From contig NZ_CP115667.1 in the NCBI RefSeq assembly GCF_027921445.1, positions 1,054,001 through 1,118,000 on the forward strand: a DNA stretch of 64,000 nt, read 5' to 3'. Below are positions 52,879 through 61,225 of this stretch, one piece after another; position 1 is the first letter of the stretch, and the number at the start of each line of letters is the position of its first letter. The stretch comes from Peptoniphilus equinus. Lineage in GTDB: Bacteria > Bacillota > Clostridia > Tissierellales > Peptoniphilaceae. The position numbers were made by a program, and so were the translations under genes. The notes under the pieces were generated by a model. That model ran no database searches. It saw only the letters and a list, made by a program, of their open reading frames with translations, and was not told the DNA's origin.

Positions 52879-54468
52879 CTAAAAAATAAGTAGTCCTCTA
52901 TCGTCATACACAGATTCACTTGTATCATTACCGCACCTTATAGCCCTATCTAGAGCCATGATGGTAGCAATAACTCCATCTATCTTTTCTGTTGATTTTT
53001 CTTTATCTGCCTTTATATTTCCAGCAGGATCTGTTCGTATAAAGATATTGTCCATCATCCACCTTAGAACTGGATGGCCTCCATGAGCTATTCTTCTTTC
53101 AAGTGTAAGTTTCATTAATTCTTTTGTTGGAGGGGACATGTCTTTGAATCCTTGACCGAAGGGAACTACTGTAAAACCCATACCTTCTAAATTTTGAACC
53201 ATCTGCACTGCCCCCCACCTGTCAAAGGCTATTTCTCTAATGTTATACTTTTCTCCCAAGTCCTCTATAAATTTTTCTATGAAGCCATAATGGACTACAT
53301 TTCCCTCCGTGGTTTGGATGTAGCCTTGCTTTTTCCAAATGTCATAGTTTACATGGTCTCTCTTTACTCTTAGGTCAAGGTTGTCTTCCGGCAACCAAAA
53401 ATATGGTAGAATTTGAAATTTATCTTCTTCATCAAGTGGAGGAAAGACTAAAACGAAGGCGGTTATATCTGTTGTTGATGAAAGGTCTAGACCTCCATAA
53501 CAAACTCTGCCTTTTAGTTCTTCTTCATTGACAGTAAAATTGCATAAATCCCATTTATCCATTGGCATCCATCTTACTGCTTGTTTAACCCATTGATTAA
53601 GTCTTAATTGCCTAAATGAGTTTTCTTCAGCTGGATTTTGCTTGGCTGAGTTACAAGCCTGCCTAACCTTTTCGAGTGGGACGGTTATTCCTAATGAGGG
53701 ATTTGCTTTCTTCCATACTTTTTCATCTGTCCAATCGTCTTCTCTATTTGCTCCATAAATCACAGGATAGAAGGTAGGATCTGTTTTTCTCCCTTCAAGT
53801 ATATCTACTGCCTTTTGATGGGTTTCATAGCAGATAGATTTCGTATCTGTTCCTGCAGTTGTGATAAGGAAATATAGGGGTTGAGTTCTCGCATCTCCAG
53901 AGCCTTTGGTCATAACATCAAAAAGTTTTCTATTAGGCTGCGTATGAAGTTCATCAAAAACTACACCATGAATATTAAACCCATGTTTGGAATATGCCTC
54001 TGCCGATAAAACTTGATAAAAGGAGTTTGTAGGCTTATAGATTATCCTCTTTTGAGATGCTAGAATTTTAACCCTTTTAGAAAGTGCTGGAGACATTCTT
54101 ATCATATCAGCTGCAACATCAAAGACAATTGTTGCTTGCTGTCTATCAGCTGCGCATCCATAAACTTCTGCTCTTTCCTCACCGTCTCCACAAGTTAAAA
54201 GCAAGGCCACAGCTGCTGCAAGTTCAGACTTTCCTTGTTTCTTAGGTATTTCAATGTAAGCTGTATTGAATTGTCTGTATCCAGTTTCTTTTACGATTCC
54301 AAATAAGTCTCTTATGATTTCTTCTTGCCAATCAATAAGCTTAAAGTCTTTACCTGCCCATCTGCCTTTTGTGTGTTTAAGACATTCGATAAAGGTAACG
54401 GCATAGTCAGCTTTGCTTTTATCATAGTGGGATGATTCTAACATAAATTTACTTGGTTTATATTTCAT
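52879..54468 (-). CDS. terL: terminase large subunit (Terminase_1 type)
   Basis: A 529-residue packaging motor starting at 54468 (MKYKPSKFMLES), set by AAAGGAGG. ATPase: YIEIPKKQGKSELAAAVALLL (Walker-A-like), HGVVFDELHTQP (Walker B), LITTAGTD (coupling motif). Nuclease: GLDLSSTTDITAFVLVF (first Asp), IAFDRWGAVQMVQNLE and MALDRAIR at the C-terminus. It cuts and translocates DNA with the P27-type small subunit at 59471, here separated by over 5 kb of methylase and MetK genes. Structured repeat B lies just upstream. Confidence 0.92.
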   Translation of the reverse strand: MKYKPSKFMLESSHYDKSKADYAVTFIECLKHTKGRWAGKDFKLIDWQEEIIRDLFGIVKETGYRQFNTAYIEIPKKQGKSELAAAVALLLTCGDGEERAEVYGCAADRQQATIVFDVAADMIRMSPALSKRVKILASQKRIIYKPTNSFYQVLSAEAYSKHGFNIHGVVFDELHTQPNRKLFDVMTKGSGDARTQPLYFLITTAGTDTKSICYETHQKAVDILEGRKTDPTFYPVIYGANREDDWTDEKVWKKANPSLGITVPLEKVRQACNSAKQNPAEENSFRQLRLNQWVKQAVRWMPMDKWDLCNFTVNEEELKGRVCYGGLDLSSTTDITAFVLVFPPLDEEDKFQILPYFWLPEDNLDLRVKRDHVNYDIWKKQGYIQTTEGNVVHYGFIEKFIEDLGEKYNIREIAFDRWGAVQMVQNLEGMGFTVVPFGQGFKDMSPPTKELMKLTLERRIAHGGHPVLRWMMDNIFIRTDPAGNIKADKEKSTEKIDGVIATIMALDRAIRCGNDTSESVYDDRGLLIF

Positions 54469-54540
54469 TTGACCTCCTTTCCTGTAAAAATAGGCATAGT
54501 CGCTTTTTGACAAATCGAAGATTTGAAACAAAAAGGCATC

Positions 54541-54581
54541 TGACCTACCTACAACTCACTAACGTTCGTTGGGTTAGGTCA
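54541..54581 (-). repeat. structured repeat element, copy B
   Basis: Same outer stem (TGACCTACC/GGTTAGGTCA) and GA/GA internal loop as copy A, with inner stem CAAC/GTTG and a shorter terminal stem AC/GT. Both copies are flanked by GATG and CTTTTTTA (minus). Confidence 0.7.
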
Positions 54582-54641
54582 TAAAAAAGACTTTCTTAGT
54601 CTACTACGAGAAAAAGAGCCTAAGCCCTAAACCTCATTTCT

Positions 54642-54923
54642 TTATTTTTGCTTTAATGCCCATTCAATGGCATGACCATTATCCTCAAATCTTTCCTCTG
54701 AAACCTCCCTTAGTCCTATTAGGCTTTCACATGAATGTTCATCGTCATCTAAAAATTCATACACTGCTCTAAAGTATGATTTACCATCTAGACTATAAAG
54801 GTATCCTGCAAGTAAGACTCTATCACCAAAAGTTAATACTTTATCCCATCTTGTTTCTATGTCTTCCGGTGTTGTAGGGTTTGCAAGTCCATATTTTTCT
54901 GCTAGTTTTGTCATTTCACTCAT
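54642..54923 (-). CDS. hypothetical phage protein
   Basis: A 93-residue acidic protein starting at 54923 (MSEMTKLAEKYGLANPTTPEDIETRWDKV), chosen for AAGGGTGAG upstream; an in-frame GTG is at 54935. It contains VLTFGDRVLLAGYLYSLDGKSYFRAVYEF, suggesting a small beta domain. No family is recognised. It lies in the early-to-late junction before terL. Confidence 0.55.
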   Translation of the reverse strand: MSEMTKLAEKYGLANPTTPEDIETRWDKVLTFGDRVLLAGYLYSLDGKSYFRAVYEFLDDDEHSCESLIGLREVSEERFEDNGHAIEWALKQK

Positions 54924-54937
54924 CTTAGTGCTCACCC

Positions 54938-55185
54938 TTATTCATTCCTTTCTGAAAATTCATCGTAAGTAATAAGTCCTGCATCATAAAGTTCAAAGGC
55001 TTGATTTCCTTTAAATTTTTCTCTTTCCTTTCCTTTTCTTCCCTTACCTTTGCTCTTTTAAGGTATTCAGACCATGTGATTTTACCTTCATCATAAAGTT
55101 TTCTTTCCGGCTCCCTTTTATAAAGTTCTTCTTCCTTCTTTTTTAGCCTTGCCATTGATTCTTTAAAAATTTCTTGCTTTGTCAT
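54938..55185 (-). pseudogene. hypothetical phage protein with a probable frameshift
   Basis: The ATG at 55185 (MTKQEIFKESMARLKKKEEEL) follows AAGGAGAAG. The main frame has a charged helix and a LYDEGKITWSEYLKRAK motif, then becomes unlike a normal end (NFMMQDLLLTMNF..., stop 54925). The -1 frame from GAGAAAAATTT (near 55020) gives FKGNQAFELYDAGLITYDEFSERNE, a second copy of the same helix motif, ending at 54938. The intended protein is probably that fused product of about 82 residues. Confidence 0.55.
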
Positions 55186-55313
55186 CTTCTCTTCTCCTTT
55201 GCTTTTGGTAGTACTATATATCACTCTAAAAGCACATAATAGCAAGTTATTTTTTAAGAAAAGTGTAGTATTTTCAAGTGAATTATGATGAATAACATAA
55301 TTTCATAGTAAGA

Positions 55314-55493
55314 TTATTCTTTTTCCCCATAAATGATGAAATCGACATAGGATTTTCTATCTTCTTCTAAAAAATCAACTAATTCATAAAAATCCATATC
55401 ATAGGCGATTTTCTGAACAACTCTTACATCAAACATATTTGTAAGGCCTGTATCTCGGATTGTGAGAATCTGCTCTTTAACTTTCTGATTCAT
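55314..55493 (-). CDS. DUF5049-like phage protein
   Basis: A 59-residue protein starting at 55493 (MNQKVKEQILTIRDTGLTNMFD), set by CAGGAGGG. VQKIAYDMDFYELVDFLEEDRKSYVDFIIYG completes the DUF5049 pattern of small prophage proteins. Function unknown. It overlaps the DUF4314-like gene by 17 bp. Confidence 0.7.
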   Translation of the reverse strand: MNQKVKEQILTIRDTGLTNMFDVRVVQKIAYDMDFYELVDFLEEDRKSYVDFIIYGEKE

Positions 55494-55713
55494 CACTAAC
55501 CCTCCTGCAAAAATCTTCCCCATAAACAACGCTTAGACTACTTCCGTTATCCCAAGAAACCATAATGGAACCAATATCATCAACCCCTCTTACTGTTCCT
55601 TTTGTTCCTATAGGTGGTGCTTGAATATCTTCCATAGAAACAAGTTCCACTCTTGTTCCGATGGGATATTTACTTCTTAATCTCTGAACTATTTCTCCAC
55701 TTGGAAACTTCAT
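55477..55713 (-). CDS. DUF4314-like phage protein
   Basis: A 78-residue protein starting at 55713 (MKFPSGEIVQRLRSKYPIGTRVELVSMEDIQAPP), 8 nt after GGAGG. PPIGTKGTVRGVDDIGSIMVSWDNGSSLSVVYGED is the DUF4314 SH3-like beta barrel. Unknown role, usually co-encoded with DUF5049 genes, as here. Confidence 0.75.
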   Translation of the reverse strand: MKFPSGEIVQRLRSKYPIGTRVELVSMEDIQAPPIGTKGTVRGVDDIGSIMVSWDNGSSLSVVYGEDFCRRVSDESES

Positions 55714-55894
55714 CTTCATTACCTCCGTTTCTAAAAGCTGATGATCCGGAGAGCTTTTGAAGTAGAATTTTACGGTCCTTATCATAAGCAGCACTTGGCA
55801 TGCCTAGATACTTCGCTTTCCTTTCTAGAATTTCAGAAATAGCAGTGACAAGTAGCTTTCGTTCTGCTCCTGTTCTGTTAAATTCAACTTTCAT
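55670..55894 (-). CDS. truncated virulence-protein-like phage ORF
   Basis: A 74-residue frame starting MKVEFNRTGAERKLLVTAISEILERKAKYLGMPSAAY, the N-terminus of a longer phage protein family often called virulence-related. After YDKDRK it becomes unrelated and overlaps the DUF4314-like gene start by 44 bp, so only the 5' part of the ancestral gene remains. Probably a fused remnant. Confidence 0.5.
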   Translation of the reverse strand: MKVEFNRTGAERKLLVTAISEILERKAKYLGMPSAAYDKDRKILLQKLSGSSAFRNGGNEDEVSKWRNSSEIKK

Positions 55895-55928
55895 GTAAAC
55901 TACCTCCTTTGTTTTGGTAGTACATATA

Positions 55929-57440
55929 TCACTCTAAAAGCTGTAATATCAAGTTATTTCTGTATGTTTTTTGAAGAAAATATGAAATTCCTGCAAGCAC
56001 AAAGCACACATTTGGAAGAGCCACGCCATTACCCCACATTTTATATTCCGCTGAATCAGTATGGGGATTTTTAAGCCACTTTCTTATCTGCTTTTGACTT
56101 TTGGGTTTACTTGCTTTCGTCACTGTTTTTCGATAAGTTTCAAATACATCTATCCAAAACTTCATCTCTTCATCGGTAGGATTTTCTGTTTCAAGATTAT
56201 CACACCAACCATCTGGAAATCCCTGAAGTCTCCCACACTCTTTTGGCGTCAGCCTTCTTACAACATACCTTTTTCCATCTGAATAATTTACAACTGTAGG
56301 ATCCTTGTAATCGATGGCAACTAAGGTATTTGCCTTATCTATTAAAGCCACTGTATGGTGAGAATTTTTGCTTGTAGAACAGACAAGAGCTACTCCACCT
56401 TGATTAGCATCGGGTGAATTAAGACCTGTATTGATGGTTCTAGCTACATCCGTCTCGTAGACATTGGCTCTATGGTTTTTAGTATTTAGAGATGTCAGCC
56501 TTATATCAAAACACCTAGTATCTTCCACTACAAAAGGCTGATTATTTCCTCCAGTTCCAAGACTAGCCCCCAGTGTATTACTTACATCAATAGGACCTTT
56601 AAACCTACTATCTTGTCCGTGATTTTCAAATACGAGTGGTGGATGATTGCCTACACTTGCAGTAATTGTTCCACTTTTATCCTCGTAAACATCCATCCTC
56701 TGCCCACCTTGGTCATTTAAGCATATAATCCCGCTTGCTGTTTTAATGCCAGTTCCAAAATATCCGGCAGTTTCTTTCCACGCTTTTTGGCTCTCTCCAA
56801 AATTCCCTGGCAAGCCTTCTGACTTAAATAATATTTCTTCGGCACTTGTTCCATTAAAATCTGCGACAAGGTAGATACGTCTTCTTCTCTGGGGGACTCC
56901 CCAGTACTGAGCATCAAGTACCCTCCATGCGATGCTGAAATCATCTGCCATGATAAGTCCTGCTTTTTGCCATTTGTTAGGTCTAGTCGCATCAATTTTA
57001 TGTCCTTTGATACTTGCGATTTCTTTGAGGACTTTTTCAAAGTCATCTCCTTTGTTCGAGGAGAATGCCCCTGGGACATTTTCCCAAACAATATATCTTG
57101 GTTTTGTTCCATTTGTTTTCTTCCTCATTTCCTTAATAATTCTTATTGCTTCATAAAATAAATGAGAGCGAGAACCATCCAGTCCCGCTCTTTTTCCTGC
57201 GATGGACATATCTTGGCATGGACTGCCAAAGGTTATAATATCTACAGGATCTATCTCATCTCCCTTTATTTTAGTTACATCGCCAAAATGCTTTACTTCT
57301 GGCATTCTTTTGCTTGTCACTCTAATTGGAAATGGTTCAATTTCTGAACTCCAGATAGGTACAATTCCATTTAGCTTTGCCCCAAGTGGAAATCCTCCAC
57401 TTCCATCAAAAAGACTGCCAAGAGTTAATCCCTTACTCAT
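55929..57440 (-). CDS. DNA (cytosine-5) methyltransferase
   Basis: A 503-residue C5 methylase. SAM motif LGSLFDGSGGFPLGA, catalytic Cys in FGSPCQDMSIAGKR, ENVPGAFSS, QRRRRIYLVADF and a C-terminal VVRRLTPKECGRLQGFPDGW. The target-recognition part is about 230-370. It overlaps the ParB-methylase gene by 8 bp, and a SAM synthetase lies two genes upstream. Likely protects phage DNA from restriction or marks it; no cognate endonuclease is adjacent. Confidence 0.9.
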   Translation of the reverse strand: MSKGLTLGSLFDGSGGFPLGAKLNGIVPIWSSEIEPFPIRVTSKRMPEVKHFGDVTKIKGDEIDPVDIITFGSPCQDMSIAGKRAGLDGSRSHLFYEAIRIIKEMRKKTNGTKPRYIVWENVPGAFSSNKGDDFEKVLKEIASIKGHKIDATRPNKWQKAGLIMADDFSIAWRVLDAQYWGVPQRRRRIYLVADFNGTSAEEILFKSEGLPGNFGESQKAWKETAGYFGTGIKTASGIICLNDQGGQRMDVYEDKSGTITASVGNHPPLVFENHGQDSRFKGPIDVSNTLGASLGTGGNNQPFVVEDTRCFDIRLTSLNTKNHRANVYETDVARTINTGLNSPDANQGGVALVCSTSKNSHHTVALIDKANTLVAIDYKDPTVVNYSDGKRYVVRRLTPKECGRLQGFPDGWCDNLETENPTDEEMKFWIDVFETYRKTVTKASKPKSQKQIRKWLKNPHTDSAEYKMWGNGVALPNVCFVLAGISYFLQKTYRNNLILQLLE

Positions 57441-58686
57441 TGGCAGTCACACCCATCATATTTATGGTTTGTTCATAAGTATATTCTTTTCCATTTCTTA
57501 ATACATATACATTCTTGCCTGTTCCAACCTGTTCAATATATCTTTTTACAATCACATCGCAAAACTTTTCATCAAGCTCTATCATCCTACAAATTCTGTC
57601 AGTTTGCTCACAGGCAATAAGGGTACTTCCACTTCCTCCAAAAGGATCAAGTACAATGGAGTTTGTCATTGATGAATTTTTAATTGGATAGGATAAAAGT
57701 GAGATTGGTTTCATAGTAGGATGGTAGCCATTCTTTCTTGGTTTATCAAACTCCCAAATAGTAGATTCCTTTCTTCCTGTGTACCAATTATGCTTACCTT
57801 TTTTCTTCCAACCATAAAGTATTGGTTCATGTTGCCATTGATATGGACTTCTTCCAAGAACTAGCGATTGTTTCTTCCAAATACAAGTGCCGGAAAGATA
57901 GAAACCAGCATCTTGAAATGCCCTTCTAAAATTAAGTCCTTCTGTATCTGCATGAAACACATATATTGATCCATCATCTGCAAGATACTTTTCCATATTT
58001 AAAAAGGAGCTTAGTAGAAATTCGTAGAATTTACCTTGCTCCATATTGTCATTTTTAATTTTTCCGGCTGTTCCTTCATAATTCACGTTATATGGAGGGT
58101 CTGTAATAATGAGATTTGCCTTTAATTCTTCCATTAAGTTTTCATAGACTTTTTCATCGGTTGAATCGCCACAAATAACTTTATGTCTACCAAGAATCCA
58201 AATATCTCCTAATTTAGAAAAAGTGGGCTTTTGCAATTCTTCTTCTACATCAAAATCATCTTCTTCTACATTATTATCCAAATCAAAAAGCTGACTGAGT
58301 TCTTCACTTGAAAAACCTGTCAGCTCTATATTAAATCCATATTCCTCCAAGGATTCAATTTCAACTCTTAATAGTTCTTCGTCCCAACCAGCATCAAGAG
58401 CCATTCTGTTATCAGCTAAAATATATGCTTTCTTTTGTGCCTCATTTAAGTGATCAGCAAAGACACATGGCACTTCTTTTATACCTTCTTCCTTTGCGGC
58501 TAAAATCCTCCCATGTCCGGCTATGACTCCATAGTCTTGATCTATGATTACAGGATTGATAAAACCAAACTCTCGAATTGATGAGCGTAGTTTATTAATC
58601 TGATCTGCTGAGTGAGTTCTTGCATTATTTACATAGGGTACAAGTTTTTCAATATCGACTAATTTCATTTCTTTGGTTGTAATCAT
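57433..58686 (-). CDS. ParB-domain DNA methyltransferase (N4/N6 type)
   Basis: A 417-residue fusion starting at 58686 after GGGGG. The N-terminal ParB/Srx-type domain (LVDIEKLVPYVNNARTHSADQI, FGFINPVIIDQDYGVIAGHGRILAAKEEG; 1-130) is followed by a beta-class amino-methylase with ITDPPYNVNYEG (catalytic DPPY) and DPFGGSGSTLIACEQTDR (SAM site). Typical of Firmicutes phages, it probably methylates adenine or cytosine N. Shares an operon with the C5 methylase and MetK-like enzyme. Confidence 0.9.
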   Translation of the reverse strand: MITTKEMKLVDIEKLVPYVNNARTHSADQINKLRSSIREFGFINPVIIDQDYGVIAGHGRILAAKEEGIKEVPCVFADHLNEAQKKAYILADNRMALDAGWDEELLRVEIESLEEYGFNIELTGFSSEELSQLFDLDNNVEEDDFDVEEELQKPTFSKLGDIWILGRHKVICGDSTDEKVYENLMEELKANLIITDPPYNVNYEGTAGKIKNDNMEQGKFYEFLLSSFLNMEKYLADDGSIYVFHADTEGLNFRRAFQDAGFYLSGTCIWKKQSLVLGRSPYQWQHEPILYGWKKKGKHNWYTGRKESTIWEFDKPRKNGYHPTMKPISLLSYPIKNSSMTNSIVLDPFGGSGSTLIACEQTDRICRMIELDEKFCDVIVKRYIEQVGTGKNVYVLRNGKEYTYEQTINMMGVTANE

Positions 58687-59465
58687 ATGAGCCCCCACTT
58701 AGCAAATTCCTCAAAACCACCAATAGAATTAATGTAGTTTCTAGCAAATTCTACAATTTCAGAATACGGTCTACCATCAACAGTTTCATCACCAATAGCA
58801 CAGGATAATTCAATCTCTCTATTTTCCTCTTGTGCTTTTAGGTGGGCATAGATATTTACGGATACATCTGCCTTGGATAGGTCTTTTCCGTGAAGTCCTC
58901 CACCAGTAACAGATCTTCCCATATCTGATCCCAGTTTTCTATTTGTCGCTCCTGTATCTACCTTAAATCCACCAGTCCAATCTCCTAATGGATTTATAAC
59001 TGCCTTTGGGTAAATAGAATTTAATATTTTCGTTGGTACATTTGACTGACAGATGATAAGTTTATCTCCATCAAGGATGTACTTACCATCATACGGATAG
59101 TTGGAGTAAATTTCTCTAGCTATTAAAGATAGTTTCTTTTCTTCAGCATTTACAGGCACTCCCTTAAATATTCCATTATCTCCGCATCTTATCTTTTCTT
59201 TTTGATTATTTGATAGGTGTATATCTTGTCCTACAATTTTAATATCTACTATGACATCTCCAGCTATCCTCTTAATCGCTTCTCCGATTTCTTCTTTATT
59301 TAATTTACTGTCTGTTTCAATTATTACATGACAAATGCCATGTCCAATTAATACCTCAACTGCTATTTTAGGATTATCTTTTTCTTTATATGCTAAATCT
59401 ACAATGGATCCAGCAATACAATCTGCAATTTTATCTGGATGCTTTGGATTTACTTTTTCAAACAA
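58683..59465 (-). CDS. phage short S-adenosylmethionine synthetase (MetK-like)
   Basis: A 260-residue MetK-like protein, against about 390 for cellular enzymes. TTG start after GAGGAGG. Conserved parts: HPDKIADCIAGSIVD (methionine/ATP His), RCGDNGIFKG (GDQG phosphate loop), NPLGDWTGGFKVDTGATNRKLGSDMGRSVTGGGLHGKDLSKAD (in pieces; the central and ATP loops) and DETVDGRP. Most of the third domain is shortened. Directly upstream of two methylases, it probably raises SAM for phage DNA methylation. Whether the short form is active cannot be judged by eye. Confidence 0.85.
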   Translation of the reverse strand: MFEKVNPKHPDKIADCIAGSIVDLAYKEKDNPKIAVEVLIGHGICHVIIETDSKLNKEEIGEAIKRIAGDVIVDIKIVGQDIHLSNNQKEKIRCGDNGIFKGVPVNAEEKKLSLIAREIYSNYPYDGKYILDGDKLIICQSNVPTKILNSIYPKAVINPLGDWTGGFKVDTGATNRKLGSDMGRSVTGGGLHGKDLSKADVSVNIYAHLKAQEENREIELSCAIGDETVDGRPYSEIVEFARNYINSIGGFEEFAKWGLI

Positions 59466-59470
59466 ATTTA

Positions 59471-60043
59471 TTACCTCCTCTGCCTTAGTAATTTTTCCAT
59501 CATATCCTCCCCATAGTCTTCATAGACTTCCGTGCAGTTTTCTTTTACAATGTCATAAATCTCGTACCATAAAAGATTGGCTGTCTTTTGAAACTGACTA
59601 GACATCTGTACAAATGGAGATGCAATAACTCCACCAGTTGTAGGATGTTTCCCCAATAGTCCAAATTGACTTATTGCCTCTTCACATTGAATATATCTTG
59701 CAAAAGCCTGAGAGTAAGATTCTAATAATCTTGGATTTACTAAGTTTTCACAGTTTCTCTGTTTTAACCAAGACCATGTCTCTTTATATATTTCATCAGC
59801 ACCAAGTGGTATTCCATTCTTTTGCTTTGCTGATAGATAGTCACTTGGTGTAGGCATATCGGTTCCATCAAGAACTGCTCCGTCTGGTAAGTCAACAGCA
59901 TCTATTTCTTCTGGCGTGAATGTTGGAATATCATTCATTAGTATTTCTACTTTTTTACCTTTTTCTATTTTTTCAACAGCAGGCTGTGGTTTCCCTCCTG
60001 CTTTTACTCGTCTTCCACCTCTGTATGTTCCATCTTTAGCGAT
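59471..60043 (-). CDS. terS: terminase small subunit, P27 family
   Basis: A 190-residue protein if begun at ATC 60041-60043. The frame upstream of the first ATG (59938) reads AKDGTYRGGRRVKAGGKPQP, the usual P27 N-terminus, and GGAG is 8 nt before the ATC, where ATG is expected. The helical core ADEIYKETWSWLKQRNCENLVNPRLLESYSQAFARYIQCEEAISQFGLLGKHPTTGG is typical. It recognises packaging sites for TerL. A start-codon change or near-cognate initiation would reduce expression. A dense array of inverted repeats lies upstream. Confidence 0.82.
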   Translation of the reverse strand: MAKDGTYRGGRRVKAGGKPQPAVEKIEKGKKVEILMNDIPTFTPEEIDAVDLPDGAVLDGTDMPTPSDYLSAKQKNGIPLGADEIYKETWSWLKQRNCENLVNPRLLESYSQAFARYIQCEEAISQFGLLGKHPTTGGVIASPFVQMSSQFQKTANLLWYEIYDIVKENCTEVYEDYGEDMMEKLLRQRR

Positions 60044-60105
60044 AGTATCATCTCCATTTTTAATATATTTTTCAACTATTCTTTAATAAATTGTTAATAA
60101 GCTAT

Positions 60106-60290
60106 TTTATTTTCGAAGATCTACATACTTAATATATTAATTCACCATCGAAAATAAATGTCCATATTTGTTTAATATTCTTGTCTAAAAGAAAAATAAA
60201 AAATTTTTCTTTTAGACAAGAAGTGAGACCCATCTCTAAATTGAGACCGGTCTCACTTCGGTTGTTTTTCTATACTATTTTCGAAATAGT
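60106..60290. other. array of four inverted repeats upstream of terS
   Basis: (1) 11-bp arms TTTATTTTCGA/TCGAAAATAAA (60106-60116, 60148-60158). (2) 17-bp perfect arms starting CTTGTCTAAAAG (60180-60196, 60204-60220). (3) 10-bp arms AAGTGAGACC/GGTCTCACTT (60221-60230, 60249-60258) with inner TCTC/GAGA. (4) ACTATTT/AAATAGT (60274-60290). None has a convincing T-tract. Together they may be packaging, recombination or regulatory sites. Confidence 0.65.
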
Positions 60291-60325
60291 AGGACTTTTA
60301 TGTTTTCTAATATTTTTATGAAGTA

Positions 60326-60733
60326 CTATTTCCCTTCAATTTTAAATTCATACTCACTAAGACTTGTCATTGCAAAATGATATAATTCTGGAACATAGAT
60401 CCTTGCGTAGAGTTTTATGAGCGAAGCAACACAACTGTCATTTAAACTTGATAGTGCAGGAACTCCTTTTATTAGTTTTTTCTTAACACTCATAAAGTCA
60501 ATATCTTCATCCTTGTTGCGAGCAATTTCAAAAAAAATATTCAATAATTTATCATGCTCTTCCCATGTCAAATATTGACTCAAACTAAATACCGCAGGAA
60601 AAATTGGGTTTTGCATCGTATGGCCTAAATACTCAGCAATTTCTAGAACTGCGTGAGCCAGCACCTTTGGATCATACACAAAGCCATCAACAATACGCTC
60701 GGATATGATATCTCTATCTTTCATATTTCTCAT
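60326..60733 (-). CDS. hypothetical protein, cargo pair member
   Basis: A 135-residue soluble, mostly helical protein (MRNMKDRDIISERIVDGFVYDPKVLAHAVLEIAEYLGHTMQNP...). No family recognised; no TM or signal segment. It follows the secreted protein gene by 18 bp, so they form a two-gene unit. Such a cytoplasmic partner could be an immunity or chaperone protein, but that is only inference from position. Confidence 0.5.
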   Translation of the reverse strand: MRNMKDRDIISERIVDGFVYDPKVLAHAVLEIAEYLGHTMQNPIFPAVFSLSQYLTWEEHDKLLNIFFEIARNKDEDIDFMSVKKKLIKGVPALSSLNDSCVASLIKLYARIYVPELYHFAMTSLSEYEFKIEGK

Positions 60734-60751
60734 TGTATATGATTCTACTTC

Positions 60752-61207
60752 CTAGATCACTAAATCAATGATAGTCTTAACTGCATGGCCAATAGATCTC
60801 GCTTCAGCGCTACTAACCCCAAAATTATATAGAGTTCTATATATTGAATCATCTACTGCTTGTGCAGGTATTTCAGCCCATTTTAATAGCGGTTCAAGTG
60901 CTTCAGCTATTTTATCGTAATACTTTCCAACTTTTACAGCCATGTCACCACCAACATATCGCCCCACTAAATTAACTACTTTCCTTTGATTGCTAGGTTT
61001 AATTGCTGCTTTAATTGCTTTTTTTGATATCCACGATGGAATGCTACGCTCTTGTATTTTAGAATTTGCATTATCAAAATTATCATTAATGCTTAACTCT
61101 TGCTCGTAAATATAATCGCTGTTAGAACTAGCAAAACTTAAATTTGGAAAAATTGTAGTTCCTAGCAAAATCAAAGCTAATAAAACAATACTTTTTCTTT
61201 TTTTCAT
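60752..61207 (-). CDS. secreted small protein with signal peptide (possible prophage cargo)
   Basis: A 151-residue protein with a clear signal peptide: MKKRKSIVLLALILLGTTIFPNLSFASS, cleavage probably after FASS/ASA-like. The mature part ends with a helical Gly/Ala-rich region (SNQRKVVNLVGRYVGGDMAVKVGKYYDKIAEALEPLLKWAEIP; GVSSAEARSIGHAVKTIIDLVI). Start set by AAGGAGGAG; a good sigma-A promoter lies upstream. An antimicrobial or surface role is possible; I recognise no family. It separates HNH from terS, normally adjacent. Confidence 0.6.
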   Translation of the reverse strand: MKKRKSIVLLALILLGTTIFPNLSFASSNSDYIYEQELSINDNFDNANSKIQERSIPSWISKKAIKAAIKPSNQRKVVNLVGRYVGGDMAVKVGKYYDKIAEALEPLLKWAEIPAQAVDDSIYRTLYNFGVSSAEARSIGHAVKTIIDLVI

Positions 61208-61225
61208 ATATCTCCTCCTTTTTAA

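Noticed and set aside
51500-54590. Structured repeats A and B as intrinsic terminators
   Set aside because: The T-runs are upstream of the hairpin in the minus sense, not downstream.
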